From positions 1 to 64,000 of the IMG/VR virus record IMGVR_UViG_3300025000_000077: a DNA stretch of 64,000 bases; one strand, written 5' to 3'. Every line of letters starts with the position of its first letter. The stretch's first letter is position 1. This DNA is from a virus. This document shows positions 36,328-44,995 of the stretch, piece by piece. A model generated the notes under the pieces. The model was not told the DNA's origin. It did no database searches and worked only from the letters and a program-made list of their open reading frames with translations. Both the position numbers and the translations under genes were made by a program.

Positions 36328-38325
36328 ATGGCAACTGAATACCCTGTAACTATTGATATAGCCGCTATCGTGGACTCTCTAACTAATTCAAGGGACCCAA
36401 ACACACACGCTGCAACCCACAAAACAGGAGGAACGGATGCAGTAAAAATAACGGAACTCGCGGTAGCAGATAATGTAACCACAATGAACTCGACGACTAC
36501 AAGGCCGGGACTGCTACCCAGATTATCCAATGTAGCAACTGAATACATGGACGGGACAGGCAATTGGTCTGCACCTGCGGGAGGCGGTGGTAGTGTGACT
36601 TACCCCGGAGTGGCATCTGTATTCCTGAACGGGACAGGAGGATTTTCTGTCCCTGCTGCGTCAGGCTCTGTTTTTCGTCCATTTCTCTCAATTGGAAAAA
36701 CCAATTCAGGCGCAGATTACATATGTGACGGGGTGGATGACCATGTCCAATTTCAGGCGTGTTTTAACGCTGCTCCCTCCGGTTCTGTGATTTTAATACT
36801 TCCTGGTACATACACTTTTGGAGCAGGGGTAACAGTATATCAAAATTATAAAGATCTTACAATAATCGGTCTTTCAGCGCCGGAAGATGTCGTCATAAAT
36901 GTGGCCACGTACAACCCTGCAATATATTTTAACGGTCAGCTTGTCTCAAATCAAAATTTGACTGCTAACGCGGCTAAAGACGCATGGGCGGTCACTGTTT
37001 CAAGCACGTCAGGTATCGCAGCCGGGGATATAATTGTAATTAATAATAATGTCAAGTGGTGTCCGGATTATTACGCCGACCAGACAGCCGGGGAAGCGTA
37101 TCTAGTAAAAAGCGTATCTGGCGGCACAATAAACTTGAATGAACCTCTGTTGAGGGCATATAATACGTCTGAGGCATCAGAAATTAAAGTGTACCGGCCT
37201 ATCCGGATGCATATTGAAAATATTACATTGTCAAATGCATCAGGGACCGGCGAATATGCAGGGCTGAGATTATCTTTTGCAAAAGACAGCATAATTAAAA
37301 ACTGCCATTTTTATAATAACGGTCTTGCGAGTGTCCGGGTACAGGGCTGCTATAACTGCTTCGTAGAACAAAACAAAATAATGGACAGTATCCATGCTGG
37401 CAACGGTTACGGGATTTCAGTTTATGACGCAGCTGCATATATCACACTGCGAGACAACAGGGTAGAAAATTGCAGACACTGCATAATGTCAGGAACTTCA
37501 AGCTTCGAAGCACTTAATAGAGACATTGTGATCGAAAATAATACGTTGATAGGCGGGGATGTGACCGGATCAGATGTATTAGACTGCCATCCGAGTACGA
37601 TAAACCAATTTGTAAGGTGCAACAAAATATATCCAAAATCGACACATAACGCAATCTGGGACGGGAGCAAATACTCTATCATAGAGTCAAACGAAATCCA
37701 TAGCGGGTATGCTGCAATATGCAGGAGAGGGACCGTAACCGGTGGGTATCACATAATAAGGGATAATTATATGGACGGCAGCGCGATAATGTACACAGCT
37801 GTTGATACATCCATAGGTGATACTCTTATCATTGAAGGTAATCAATTCATAGGTCCGAGTTCATACGGCATCAATCTCGATGCTGAGACATATGACCACA
37901 TTATAATAAAAGACAATATCATCAAAGATTGCACAAGTCATGGGATAATCATCATTGGTAGACACGCGGGTACATGTATATCAATCGAAGACAATGAAAT
38001 ACGTTCTTTGGTCGGCAATGCCATCAAGATAGACCATTCTTCATATACAAATGGAAAAGTCCGGATACACGGAAATAGGATCTCAGAGGCAAATCGGAAT
38101 AACACAACATGGTCGTCAGTATATCTGAAAAACATAACGAATGCCTCAATTACCGGGAACAGGATAACAGATGCGGACATGAATCAAAAATATTGTATTC
38201 AAGAAGATACCGGGTGCGACTATAACAGAATCGCTTTCAATGATTTTTCAAGGTTCGCAACGGCAGCTCTTATGACTGTTGGCGCAAACGACACGATATC
38301 ATATAATTTAGGTATCGACATATAA
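36328..38325 (+). CDS. tail spike, beta-helix
   Basis: 665 residues. Residues 1-110 are a virion attachment part with HAATHKTGGTDAV, a motif common at fibre N-termini, and GTGNWSAPAG/GTGGFSVPA repeats. The rest is a pectate-lyase-like beta-helix starting ADYICDGVDDHVQFQACFNA with SVILILPGTYTF. Its core aligns closely with the next gene (NVKWCPxxYxDQTxGExYxV, then LNEPLLR). AACGGAGCTA (36311-36320) precedes the ATG. It may cut or bind host polysaccharide. Confidence 0.85.
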   Translation: MATEYPVTIDIAAIVDSLTNSRDPNTHAATHKTGGTDAVKITELAVADNVTTMNSTTTRPGLLPRLSNVATEYMDGTGNWSAPAGGGGSVTYPGVASVFLNGTGGFSVPAASGSVFRPFLSIGKTNSGADYICDGVDDHVQFQACFNAAPSGSVILILPGTYTFGAGVTVYQNYKDLTIIGLSAPEDVVINVATYNPAIYFNGQLVSNQNLTANAAKDAWAVTVSSTSGIAAGDIIVINNNVKWCPDYYADQTAGEAYLVKSVSGGTINLNEPLLRAYNTSEASEIKVYRPIRMHIENITLSNASGTGEYAGLRLSFAKDSIIKNCHFYNNGLASVRVQGCYNCFVEQNKIMDSIHAGNGYGISVYDAAAYITLRDNRVENCRHCIMSGTSSFEALNRDIVIENNTLIGGDVTGSDVLDCHPSTINQFVRCNKIYPKSTHNAIWDGSKYSIIESNEIHSGYAAICRRGTVTGGYHIIRDNYMDGSAIMYTAVDTSIGDTLIIEGNQFIGPSSYGINLDAETYDHIIIKDNIIKDCTSHGIIIIGRHAGTCISIEDNEIRSLVGNAIKIDHSSYTNGKVRIHGNRISEANRNNTTWSSVYLKNITNASITGNRITDADMNQKYCIQEDTGCDYNRIAFNDFSRFATAALMTVGANDTISYNLGIDI

Positions 38326-38341
38326 AAACAGGAGGTATAAA

Positions 38342-40426
38342 ATGATAAATATTCAATCCGCGCTGAATGCTGCTAAATCAGGAGGCACAGTCATAATTCC
38401 AGAGGGGGTGTATTCAGTTACATCCCCCCTTATCCAGACATCTAAAAACCTGACAATCAGGGGAGAAGGGGCGGTAACCTTAAACCTTGATGTTGGAAGT
38501 GCTCAAGGTATGCAGTTAGGTGGCACTCTTGTTACTTCTCAGGCTCTTTCGAGCAATGTTCTGAAAGGTTCATCTCAGGTGGTTTTAAGAGATGCTTCCT
38601 CCGTCCGCCAGGGTGATCTAATCCGAATTTGGAAAAATGTAAAATGGTGTCCACTGGATTACCCGGACCAGACCACAGGAGAACTGTACAAGGTCAAAAG
38701 CGTAAGCGGTAATGTCATAGCACTGAATGAGCCTCTTTTGAGAGATTACAGCCTCTCTGATACCGTAAAAACCGAAGTATTCAGGCCCATTGAAGTACAC
38801 ATAGAAAATATCAGATTCCAGAATAAAGATTCAAAAGGAGTTCGGGAAGGACTTGCCCTAAGATACTGTAAGGATTCTTCAGTTTCAAATTGTTGGTTTA
38901 AAGATAATGGTCAGGCATCCCTTAGACTTTTCACCTGTTTCAATGTAAATGTAAAAAATAACGAGATGTATAATTCCGTTCATGAAGGTAATGGTTACGG
39001 GGTCTCTGTTGCTGATACTTGTGCCTTTGTCACAATTGAAGATAATCATATAGAGAACTGCAGACATACTATAATGAGCGGGACAGGGGATTTCAAAGCT
39101 CTTAATCGTGGTGTCGTGATCAATCGCAATACTCTGATAGGGGGAGCTCTTACGGGTGCTCAGGTGGTCGATGCTCATCCTATGACAATTGATTACCTGG
39201 TCACTAATAACAAAATTTACCCAAAGCCTGCTTATATTGCCTTTCTCGATGGTGCATATCGGTCTGAATTTTCAGGAAATGAGGTTTATGGAGGATACGG
39301 GACCGTCGCCAGAAGAGGAAGCGTTAACGGTGGGGTCCACGTCATAAAAAACAACTTCATAAAAAGCGGGTATATTTATGGAGGCATCGGGACCGGGACG
39401 AGTGAAGCCCTTGTCATAAAAGATAATCATCAAGAGGCATGTACCTATCATTATCTTTTCAATTTGAATACCGAGAGTTTCAAGAATATCGTTGTGAGTG
39501 GAAACACTTTTAAGAATGTAGATGCCGCCGGAATTGCACTCACTTATCTGATAAACGGCGTGAATTTGGAAATCTCGAATAACACTTTTGAAAATGTGAA
39601 ATCTACCGCGATCTCTGTTAATGGAAACTCTCACACAAATGGGAAAACCATTATAAGGGACAACAAATTTACAAATGTCGGCGGGAAAATATCACTAACT
39701 GGAATTACAGCAAGTGAAACCGGCTCAATTGATATCCCAGGTGAAGAGGATTATCAAGGTTCATTGGCCGACAAATACGCTAACAGACTCAGAGAAGCAG
39801 CTCCGGAAACAGTATATAAGGATCCCGAATACATCGACGTTGGTGGCACAGATGGACCTCGGTGGAGGGATGTTATCTATTTTGATCTGAGCGAGTATGC
39901 AGGTATGGAGGACCTGACCGGGACATTATCCCTGAATTGGTATTACCCAGAGGGAAAAACGAGAACTCAGGATACAGTAATCGAAATATACCGGCCTGCT
40001 TATGCTTGGCATCCCGACCACACAAGCTGGATCAACAGGGTACATGATAAAGCATGGAATAATCCCGGCGGTGACTGGTATGATAAAAACGGTGTATCTC
40101 AGGGGAGCACTCCCTATGCAAGCATCACAATAAAGGGGAGTTCTCTGCCAGACAACAAATATTATGATCTGGATGTGTCCGGGCTCGTAGGAGAATATCT
40201 AAGCGGAAAATATGAGAATACGGGATTCTTGATTAAAGCGCGGTCAGAGGGGAGTAATTATATTGCATTCCGGGGGATGGTTGCTGAGAGTAAGCCGCTT
40301 TTGACTGTTCGTGGGGCTGTGAACGAAACGGTTATGTGTGGGGGATGTGGTAATGGAACTTGGGTTATTAAAAAAGAGGAGGGAGTAATAAAGATTCTAT
40401 GTGAAAAGTGTCTGGAGGAATATTGA
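38342..40426 (+). CDS. tail spike: beta-helix plus disaggregatase-related domain and Zn ribbon
   Basis: 694 residues. Starts directly with the pectate-lyase fold (IQSALNAAKSGGTVIIPEG), without the attachment part of the preceding paralogue. Residues about 475-660 (YANRLREAAPETVY, WRDVIYFDLSEYAG, LNWYYPEGKTRTQDTVIEIY, NPGGDWYDKNGVSQG) match the disaggregatase-related domain of Methanosarcina surface proteins, linked to dispersal of cell packets held by methanochondroitin. The end has two CxxC pairs (CGGC, CEKC) like a zinc ribbon. AGGAGG before the ATG gives strong translation. It probably acts on the host matrix and was taken from a host-like gene. Confidence 0.85.
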   Translation: MINIQSALNAAKSGGTVIIPEGVYSVTSPLIQTSKNLTIRGEGAVTLNLDVGSAQGMQLGGTLVTSQALSSNVLKGSSQVVLRDASSVRQGDLIRIWKNVKWCPLDYPDQTTGELYKVKSVSGNVIALNEPLLRDYSLSDTVKTEVFRPIEVHIENIRFQNKDSKGVREGLALRYCKDSSVSNCWFKDNGQASLRLFTCFNVNVKNNEMYNSVHEGNGYGVSVADTCAFVTIEDNHIENCRHTIMSGTGDFKALNRGVVINRNTLIGGALTGAQVVDAHPMTIDYLVTNNKIYPKPAYIAFLDGAYRSEFSGNEVYGGYGTVARRGSVNGGVHVIKNNFIKSGYIYGGIGTGTSEALVIKDNHQEACTYHYLFNLNTESFKNIVVSGNTFKNVDAAGIALTYLINGVNLEISNNTFENVKSTAISVNGNSHTNGKTIIRDNKFTNVGGKISLTGITASETGSIDIPGEEDYQGSLADKYANRLREAAPETVYKDPEYIDVGGTDGPRWRDVIYFDLSEYAGMEDLTGTLSLNWYYPEGKTRTQDTVIEIYRPAYAWHPDHTSWINRVHDKAWNNPGGDWYDKNGVSQGSTPYASITIKGSSLPDNKYYDLDVSGLVGEYLSGKYENTGFLIKARSEGSNYIAFRGMVAESKPLLTVRGAVNETVMCGGCGNGTWVIKKEEGVIKILCEKCLEEY

Positions 40427-40434
40427 ATTGAAAT

Positions 40435-40617
40435 TTAGAGGGGGAGTTTTACACTCTCCTTTCTCCCACCCATTAAACCCCATGACATACCCAGCGTCTT
40501 GAACTGCTCTTGCAAATTTTCCATATTCATGATGACACTGTAAACATTTTCTACGATATACCCAATATTCATCCTCAAGTGCTCTTTCGGTTCGCTTGAA
40601 TTAATCTTCTTTTTCAT
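40435..40617 (-). CDS. small hypothetical protein
   Basis: 60 residues (MNIGYIVENVYSVIMNMENL in the middle). The ATG has no good binding site; an 11-codon frame lies just upstream. Helical, without motif. Converges on the spike gene with only eight bases between stops. Moderate to low certainty. Confidence 0.45.
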   Translation of the reverse strand: MKKKINSSEPKEHLRMNIGYIVENVYSVIMNMENLQEQFKTLGMSWGLMGGRKESVKLPL

Positions 40618-40637
40618 TTATTTCGGATAGTTCCATG

Positions 40638-40835
40638 TTATTTATACTCCTTCTGTTCATATTTTTTTATGAAATAATCACCCACGGCACATCGAACACG
40701 GATTTCATATTCCATTCTGAGCTTGCTTTCCTCAATTATTTCATGTAATTCTTGACGAGTAACAACATCTGCCATGCAAACAATTGGCTGGGGATCTTTT
40801 ATAATTGGATTCAAACTAAAAAAGAAAGGTAACAT
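40638..40835 (-). CDS. small hypothetical protein
   Basis: 65 residues from 40835, or 45 from an internal ATG (MADVVTRQELHEI). The C-terminal part is a charged helix (LHEIIEESKLRMEYEIRVR). It lies just after the stop of the next gene upstream. No family recognised. Confidence 0.5.
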   Translation of the reverse strand: MLPFFFSLNPIIKDPQPIVCMADVVTRQELHEIIEESKLRMEYEIRVRCAVGDYFIKKYEQKEYK

Positions 40836-40841
40836 TTATTC

Positions 40842-41240
40842 TCAGTCCCCATCAGTCCCACAAAACTTTGAAAACTCTGCTCCTTTCAAGATGCAGAATT
40901 CTTTTCCGATTACGTCATTAACTTTCATGTATCCGTCATAACTAGACAGGCAATACCATTTATCATACATTGAAATATGTTTACACTTTATTGCTACTAA
41001 TGCCTCTTTTTTATAACGCAGTTCTGGAAATACCATCAATCCTACATTTTCACCATCGTTATTTATAAATGATATATCTGCTCCGTATGGATCTAATTTA
41101 ATGTTTGAAAATCCTGCTTCGGTAAGTTGTTCAATTATAGTTTTCATTGATTTCAATCTCCATTCTTTTGTTCCTTCTTTCCCGCCCTTTGTCCATTGCC
41201 ATTCTACGGTATCAGGCATGGATAGGAGAGGCTTATTCAC
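40842..41240 (-). CDS. hypothetical protein
   Basis: 132 residues from GTG 41240, which overlaps the previous stop; ATG at 41219 is an alternative. Mixed alpha/beta (IIEQLTEAGFSNIKLDPYGA, FISFINNDGENVG-like strands, CKHISMYDKWYCLSSYDGY). No motif recognised. Confidence 0.6.
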   Translation of the reverse strand: MNKPLLSMPDTVEWQWTKGGKEGTKEWRLKSMKTIIEQLTEAGFSNIKLDPYGADISFINNDGENVGLMVFPELRYKKEALVAIKCKHISMYDKWYCLSSYDGYMKVNDVIGKEFCILKGAEFSKFCGTDGD

Positions 41241-41406
41241 TAAACTTATTCACTTCATTCAACACAAGCTCAGAAACAGATTTTACCATCTTATATTTTC
41301 TCATTAAGTGGTAATCCCAACCTTCCCCAAACTCACATTCACAGACATCAAAATCAGGATCTACTCCATACGGCTGTTCGTCCCAATCGAAATCTGGATC
41401 AGTCAT
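41233..41406 (-). CDS. small acidic protein
   Basis: 57 residues, very acidic at the start (MTDPDFDWDEQPYGVDPDFD) with a short C-x-C. Its start overlaps the stop of the previous gene (ATGACTGA), and its stop overlaps the next start, so it belongs to a tight string of minus-strand small genes. Confidence 0.55.
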   Translation of the reverse strand: MTDPDFDWDEQPYGVDPDFDVCECEFGEGWDYHLMRKYKMVKSVSELVLNEVNKFSE

Positions 41407-41545
41407 TTTTTACACACACCACGCATCCACTTAATACCGGAATATCTATTTTAACTTCCAAATCTTCACAAAAACCATTTTTCAGACTTTCGCATGAGAT
41501 ACAATTTTTCGATTGTAATATATTGAAACTTTGGGGGTCATCCAT
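41399..41545 (-). CDS. small Cys-rich protein
   Basis: 48 residues with Cys arranged as CISC, a later C, then CVVC, suited to binding one zinc ion. It overlaps the next gene by eight bases. No family recognised. Confidence 0.55.
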   Translation of the reverse strand: MDDPQSFNILQSKNCISCESLKNGFCEDLEVKIDIPVLSGCVVCVKND

Positions 41546-41568
41546 TTATGCTCTCCTTTTTTATCCAC

Positions 41569-41742
41569 CTATTTAAGTTTCTTAATAGCTTTTTCTAGGT
41601 CTGTTATATGGGATTCCCACCGCATAAGATCCTCCTCATCGTCTGTTTTGTAGTACCGAACTGAAGCTGGGTCTTTAACCCATTTAACATTTGATTTAAG
41701 CAGATCTAGTTCATTTTGAAGAATTTCTATGGCATATGACAT
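41569..41742 (-). CDS. small helical protein
   Basis: 57 residues from ATG 41742 (MSYAIEILQNELDLLKSNVK), with coiled-coil character at both ends. GAGAGTGAA lies eight bases before that ATG; the ATG at 41757 lacks such a site. Function unknown. Confidence 0.6.
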   Translation of the reverse strand: MSYAIEILQNELDLLKSNVKWVKDPASVRYYKTDDEEDLMRWESHITDLEKAIKKLK

Positions 41743-41743
41743 T

Positions 41744-41887
41744 TTATTCACTCTCATTTAACTTTAAATTAAAATCTCCCACAGTCCCAATCGGTACAGG
41801 GAGCACATTTATTATATTCTCCGATGATTTGTTGTCTTCATCTTTGAGTAATATTCGTGTTGGTCTCATTTTTATTATTTTAGACAT
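41744..41887 (-). CDS. small hypothetical protein
   Basis: 47 residues starting MSKIIKMRPTRILLKDEDN. It ends one base before the next start and begins right after the stop of the wHTH gene, so it is part of the same operon. No motif. Confidence 0.5.
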   Translation of the reverse strand: MSKIIKMRPTRILLKDEDNKSSENIINVLPVPIGTVGDFNLKLNESE

Positions 41888-42109
41888 TTATTCCAACTCC
41901 TTACCTGTCCACTGATAATATTCAGGATCGTCAGAAGGTGCGTTTTCGACCTTCTCGATAATTCCTTTGTCAATCAATGCTCTTAAGGTGTTTCCTGTGA
42001 AACCTGGGACGGATTTCAATTCAACTGAAGTAAACTTTCTTCCATTCTCCCAAGCATTCAACTGTTTAATTTTGTCTAATGTAGATTCTTGTATTCCTGT
42101 CCGTGTCAT
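41888..42109 (-). CDS. small winged-helix-like regulator
   Basis: 73 residues from MTRTGIQES; ATG 42118 is an alternative. The pattern TSVELKSVPGFTGNTLRALI, then DKGIIEKVE with a short wing resembles a winged helix. First gene of the small minus operon and the one next to a promoter with the near-repeats GTTGCTATGTTACTAT, so it may control its own operon. Confidence 0.6.
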   Translation of the reverse strand: MTRTGIQESTLDKIKQLNAWENGRKFTSVELKSVPGFTGNTLRALIDKGIIEKVENAPSDDPEYYQWTGKELE

Positions 42110-42319
42110 AGTTACCACATTGTAGCTTAGTTGCTATGTTACTATACAACTTATAGGTATAAGTACTTAACTGAAAATAATAACATGTGAATAAAAGTAA
42201 CAATTCAAAATGAAACTCAAAAATAGTTTTATTACCGAGAGTAATACAAAAAAACAGGTTGGTATGTAATTATAATACAAAACGTATTACTCGGATGTGG
42301 TTTTATAAAAAGTGAAAAA
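42110..42319. promoter_or_regulatory. promoter with inverted repeats
   Basis: Carries AGTTGCTATGTTACTATACAA near 42128-42148 close to the wHTH start, and a wider inverted repeat CCGAGAGTAATAC (42236-42248) with GTATTACTCGG (42285-42296). The second could end the HNH transcript or bind a regulator. No gene is seen in it. Confidence 0.45.
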
Positions 42320-43021
42320 TCAAGAAGAACATTCTTCGGATTTCAGATTATTATATTCTTCTTTTGTATAATAACATTTATAATCATATTTCTCTTTTAA
42401 AATTGTCTTGAAATAATCTTCCCATCTATCTCTATCAAAGTTTGTTTTCCCATGACATTCTTCACAAAGTGGAACCATCATCACTTTAGAACTGTCACAA
42501 CATGCATTTTTATTATAGTCTACGTGATGAACATATAACATCTTACGATTGTCTTCTTGTGGTTTCCCACATAGAAAACATTTATTCCCAAAAAACGATC
42601 TCACCCTTCTTTTTAAATCAGCATTGAATTTACTGCAGTATATTCCATAATTAACTCCACCACGCCAGTTTTTAGAAAGCCACCCTGTATTTAACAACCC
42701 ATTCTTCTCCCGTATGGGTTTCATAGCAATGCGAACACATTTATCACTACAATATTTCCGATTTCCTTCGAAACTATAATTTATGTAAAATATTGTGTTG
42801 CATACAGGACACTCAACTGCATTGCATTTATACACCGTTTTGTGTTTTCCATTTTCGCGGTCTCTAACATCTTTTGGTAAATCTAAAAATGATATTTCCC
42901 CTGCTTTACATTTTTTTAACAGGTATCTATCCATGCAGTTTTCAGAACAAAAATGAAGTTCTTTATATATATGATCACACATATTGATTACAGGTTCTCC
43001 ACAGCACAAACAATAAATCAT
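42320..43021 (-). CDS. HNH endonuclease with zinc fingers
   Basis: 233 residues. Two Cys-pair modules (CLCCGEP...CSENC; CPVC...CSDKC) lead to an HNH core: CFLCGKPQ, LYVHHVDYNKN, then LCEECHGKTNFD. Such enzymes in viruses act as homing nucleases or in packaging. It starts two bases after the recombinase stop, so the pair may move or act together. No intron is seen at this site. Confidence 0.8.
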   Translation of the reverse strand: MIYCLCCGEPVINMCDHIYKELHFCSENCMDRYLLKKCKAGEISFLDLPKDVRDRENGKHKTVYKCNAVECPVCNTIFYINYSFEGNRKYCSDKCVRIAMKPIREKNGLLNTGWLSKNWRGGVNYGIYCSKFNADLKRRVRSFFGNKCFLCGKPQEDNRKMLYVHHVDYNKNACCDSSKVMMVPLCEECHGKTNFDRDRWEDYFKTILKEKYDYKCYYTKEEYNNLKSEECSS

Positions 43022-43023
43022 AT

Positions 43024-43662
43024 TTAAGCCTCTCTGTTTTTCTTTACCCTCTCTTCATCATCCCATCTTTCAACCCACCGATAAAGCGTAGATGCCGGGA
43101 TCTGCATCACTCTAGCAATCTGAGCAGTTTTTAACCCCTGTGTTTTCCACTTAAGATATTCTTTCTTGTCCGGCTGTCTCTCCGGTCTACCTATTACTTT
43201 TCCTTCCTCTCTTGCCCTCTCGATGCCTAACTTTGTTCTTTCAACTAGAGAGTTCCTTTCAAGTTCCGCAAACCAACTAAATAAAGCAGAAAATATATTT
43301 CGTATTCCAGGGATGTCTGTAATCTTAGTCCATGTTTCATTATTTGATAGTGAAATTATTACAGTGCCGTATGATTCGATCTCTATGAACAGTTGTAAAG
43401 ATTCGATAGATGTTCTTCCAAGTCTCGATATCTCAAAAATATATAACTTATCAACTTCTCCATTTTGCACACGTTCAAATATATGTTTAAATCCATTCCT
43501 TTTCTTTGCAGGCGTTAAACTGGAAACACCTTCGTCACCGTAAATGTTTGAAGGTTCTAACCCAAGCTCACGCAGTTTACGCAATTGATTTGAAATGTTC
43601 TGTTCATCTCTTGATGTTCTGGCATAACCCAAAGACACTTTGTTTTTTTCTTCGATTACCAT
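43024..43662 (-). CDS. serine recombinase, resolvase/invertase type
   Basis: 212 residues from MVIEEKNK (an earlier ATG at 43683 exists). The catalytic domain shows GYARTSRDEQNISNQ with the nucleophile Ser, YIFEISRLGRTSIESL, and RTKLGIERAREEGKVIGRP, then a C-terminal helix-turn-helix (GLKTAQIARVMQIPASTLYR). It is the small type that resolves or inverts DNA, though some integrate. TTATGGTAA-type repeats lie just upstream. Near the tail-spike genes, so inversion or integration can both be considered. Confidence 0.9.
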   Translation of the reverse strand: MVIEEKNKVSLGYARTSRDEQNISNQLRKLRELGLEPSNIYGDEGVSSLTPAKKRNGFKHIFERVQNGEVDKLYIFEISRLGRTSIESLQLFIEIESYGTVIISLSNNETWTKITDIPGIRNIFSALFSWFAELERNSLVERTKLGIERAREEGKVIGRPERQPDKKEYLKWKTQGLKTAQIARVMQIPASTLYRWVERWDDEERVKKNREA

Positions 43663-44052
43663 AACTATATTTATGGTTACCATACTATTTAAACATTGCT
43701 CAATCGTTTAAAGTAATATAAAACGGTCGTTTATGGTAATATATGACGGCTTGTATAATTGAAATATGATATAAAAAAGATATAAATCCATTCTAAACAT
43801 CGGCGGTTTTATATAATATTACAATAAATCAAATACATTAATTATAATCCAAATTATTAATCTCCCCAAATACCCAACCCACACCACGTCCCACACAAAA
43901 ACTCTACCCTAAACAAACAAAAAACCATACAAAACGCATAGCAAAAAATAACCGATGCCGTTTTAATGTTCAAGGAGTATAAAACAGTATAAGAAACTTA
44001 ACACCCAAAATAAAATAAAAACCTTAAAATACTATGAAGAAATATTAAATGT
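43663..44052. promoter_or_regulatory. gene-free stretch before the RNA candidate; possible recombinase sites
   Basis: Contains ATTACCATAA (43655-43664), TTATGGTTAC (43671-43680) and TTATGGTAAT (43731-43740), three copies of one word in two orientations, plausible recombinase binding sites. A C-rich word CCCAACCCACACCACGTCCC near 43868 echoes the hairpin at 5254-5344. A TATA-like CTTAAAATACT lies at 44023-44033, about 27 bases before the RNA candidate. I see no gene here. Confidence 0.45.
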
Positions 44053-44204
44053 GCCTCAGTGTACTACCCCACATTGAGACTCAAATCCTCTGAAAAACAG
44101 ACCTCTTCTTCCTTAGAAAAACGAGCTGAAAAACCGCCAGGAGTTGAACGGAGCTAACGTTAAGAAACCTGGCGGTATCTCATGCAGTGTGCAAAACACT
44201 CTGC
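44053..44204 (+). ncRNA. structured RNA candidate with the AACGGAGCTA motif in a loop
   Basis: Three hairpins in 150 gene-free bases: CTCAGTGT/ACATTGAG (44055-44062 with 44071-44078), a perfect nine-base-pair stem ACCGCCAGG/CCTGGCGGT (44133-44141 with 44168-44176), and GCAGTGT with ACAC-TC-TGC (44184-44190 with 44196-44204). The loop of the second holds AACGGAGCTA (44147-44156), the same word that leads many genes, and no start codon follows at the usual distance. A TATA-like box lies upstream at the right distance for a + strand transcript. It could be a decoy for whatever binds the leaders. Confidence 0.45.
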
Positions 44205-44341
44205 AACTACTATTTTATGTTCTACCCCTATATATTATTTTGGTATTATTTTATTATATCCTCGGATATCCATTTCTGAAGTTATAATAATATATAATTA
44301 TACCGCAGCCGTTTTTAAAAAAAAGAAAGTTGAATTAATTT
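44205..44341. other. short AT-rich gap
   Basis: AT-rich with TATA runs (44240-44300) and a poly-A/poly-T stretch after the minus-strand gene at 44342. A short plus-strand frame overlaps it but has no binding site or protein-like composition. I see no gene. Confidence 0.4.
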
Positions 44342-44536
44342 TTATAAGTCGGGCTGATTCCAATAATCAGGCTCTTTATCGGGAGTCTGTGGGATGAATT
44401 CAACATTATACAGACATGTCCTGCCGTCTGGTGTATCCTCCGAGGTGGTGGGATATATCTTTTGCATCGCCCTGAAACTGGTAAAAGGGATTTGAGAGCA
44501 GTGCTTATGCCAATAGAGAGGGATATCAAGGGGCAT
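44342..44536 (-). CDS. small hypothetical protein
   Basis: 64 residues (MPLDIPLYWHKHCSQIPFTS), starting on the base after the stop of the next gene, with GGGAGGACAAATTAA before it. Rich in Pro and aromatic residues. No family recognised. A longer frame on the same bases lacks such a leader. Confidence 0.55.
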   Translation of the reverse strand: MPLDIPLYWHKHCSQIPFTSFRAMQKIYPTTSEDTPDGRTCLYNVEFIPQTPDKEPDYWNQPDL

Positions 44537-44995
44537 TTAATTTGTCCTCCCGGAGAGTGTCGTATCCTCCCTGGATACTGCGAGCAGTTTGTCAATTTTT
44601 GAAATAATTCCGTCGATGTTATACGGGCGGACAAACGTTGTGTTTTCATTCAGGGGGTCTGAGTCAATTTCAAACCCCTCCTCTATGACATTATCCGGGG
44701 CTGTGTCAGTCACGCGCCCGGTGAGTTGATCCCACTCCGTAATAAACGATCTTGCCAGGTCGTGCTCACTGCCTGTTATTGTGTCGAGTGAGACGAAACC
44801 ACCGGTTACGGCATCATAGATGGACCATTTGTCTGACGGTTTTGAGCTGTCGACTTGCAGTCCGAGTCTGGCGTTAAGTTGATAATTTCCGGTTACTCGG
44901 CTGGGGTTGATTTTAAAATCTCTATGCTTCTCTGCCATTTCGATAAGATGATTTTCTAACATTAGTTCCATGATGTGTGCCCCCGTTATACCCAT
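44537..44995 (-). CDS. hypothetical protein
   Basis: 152 residues, alpha/beta, with HIMELMLENHLIEMAEKHRD at the start and a long acidic middle (DTAPDNVIEEGFEIDSDPLN). Overlaps the previous gene by ten bases. No motif recognised. Confidence 0.65.
   Translation of the reverse strand: MGITGAHIMELMLENHLIEMAEKHRDFKINPSRVTGNYQLNARLGLQVDSSKPSDKWSIYDAVTGGFVSLDTITGSEHDLARSFITEWDQLTGRVTDTAPDNVIEEGFEIDSDPLNENTTFVRPYNIDGIISKIDKLLAVSREDTTLSGRTN

Noticed and set aside
44182-44397. Plus-strand frame across the RNA candidate and the next minus gene
   Set aside because: No leader, lies over a stem and over a supported minus-strand gene, and composition is not protein-like.
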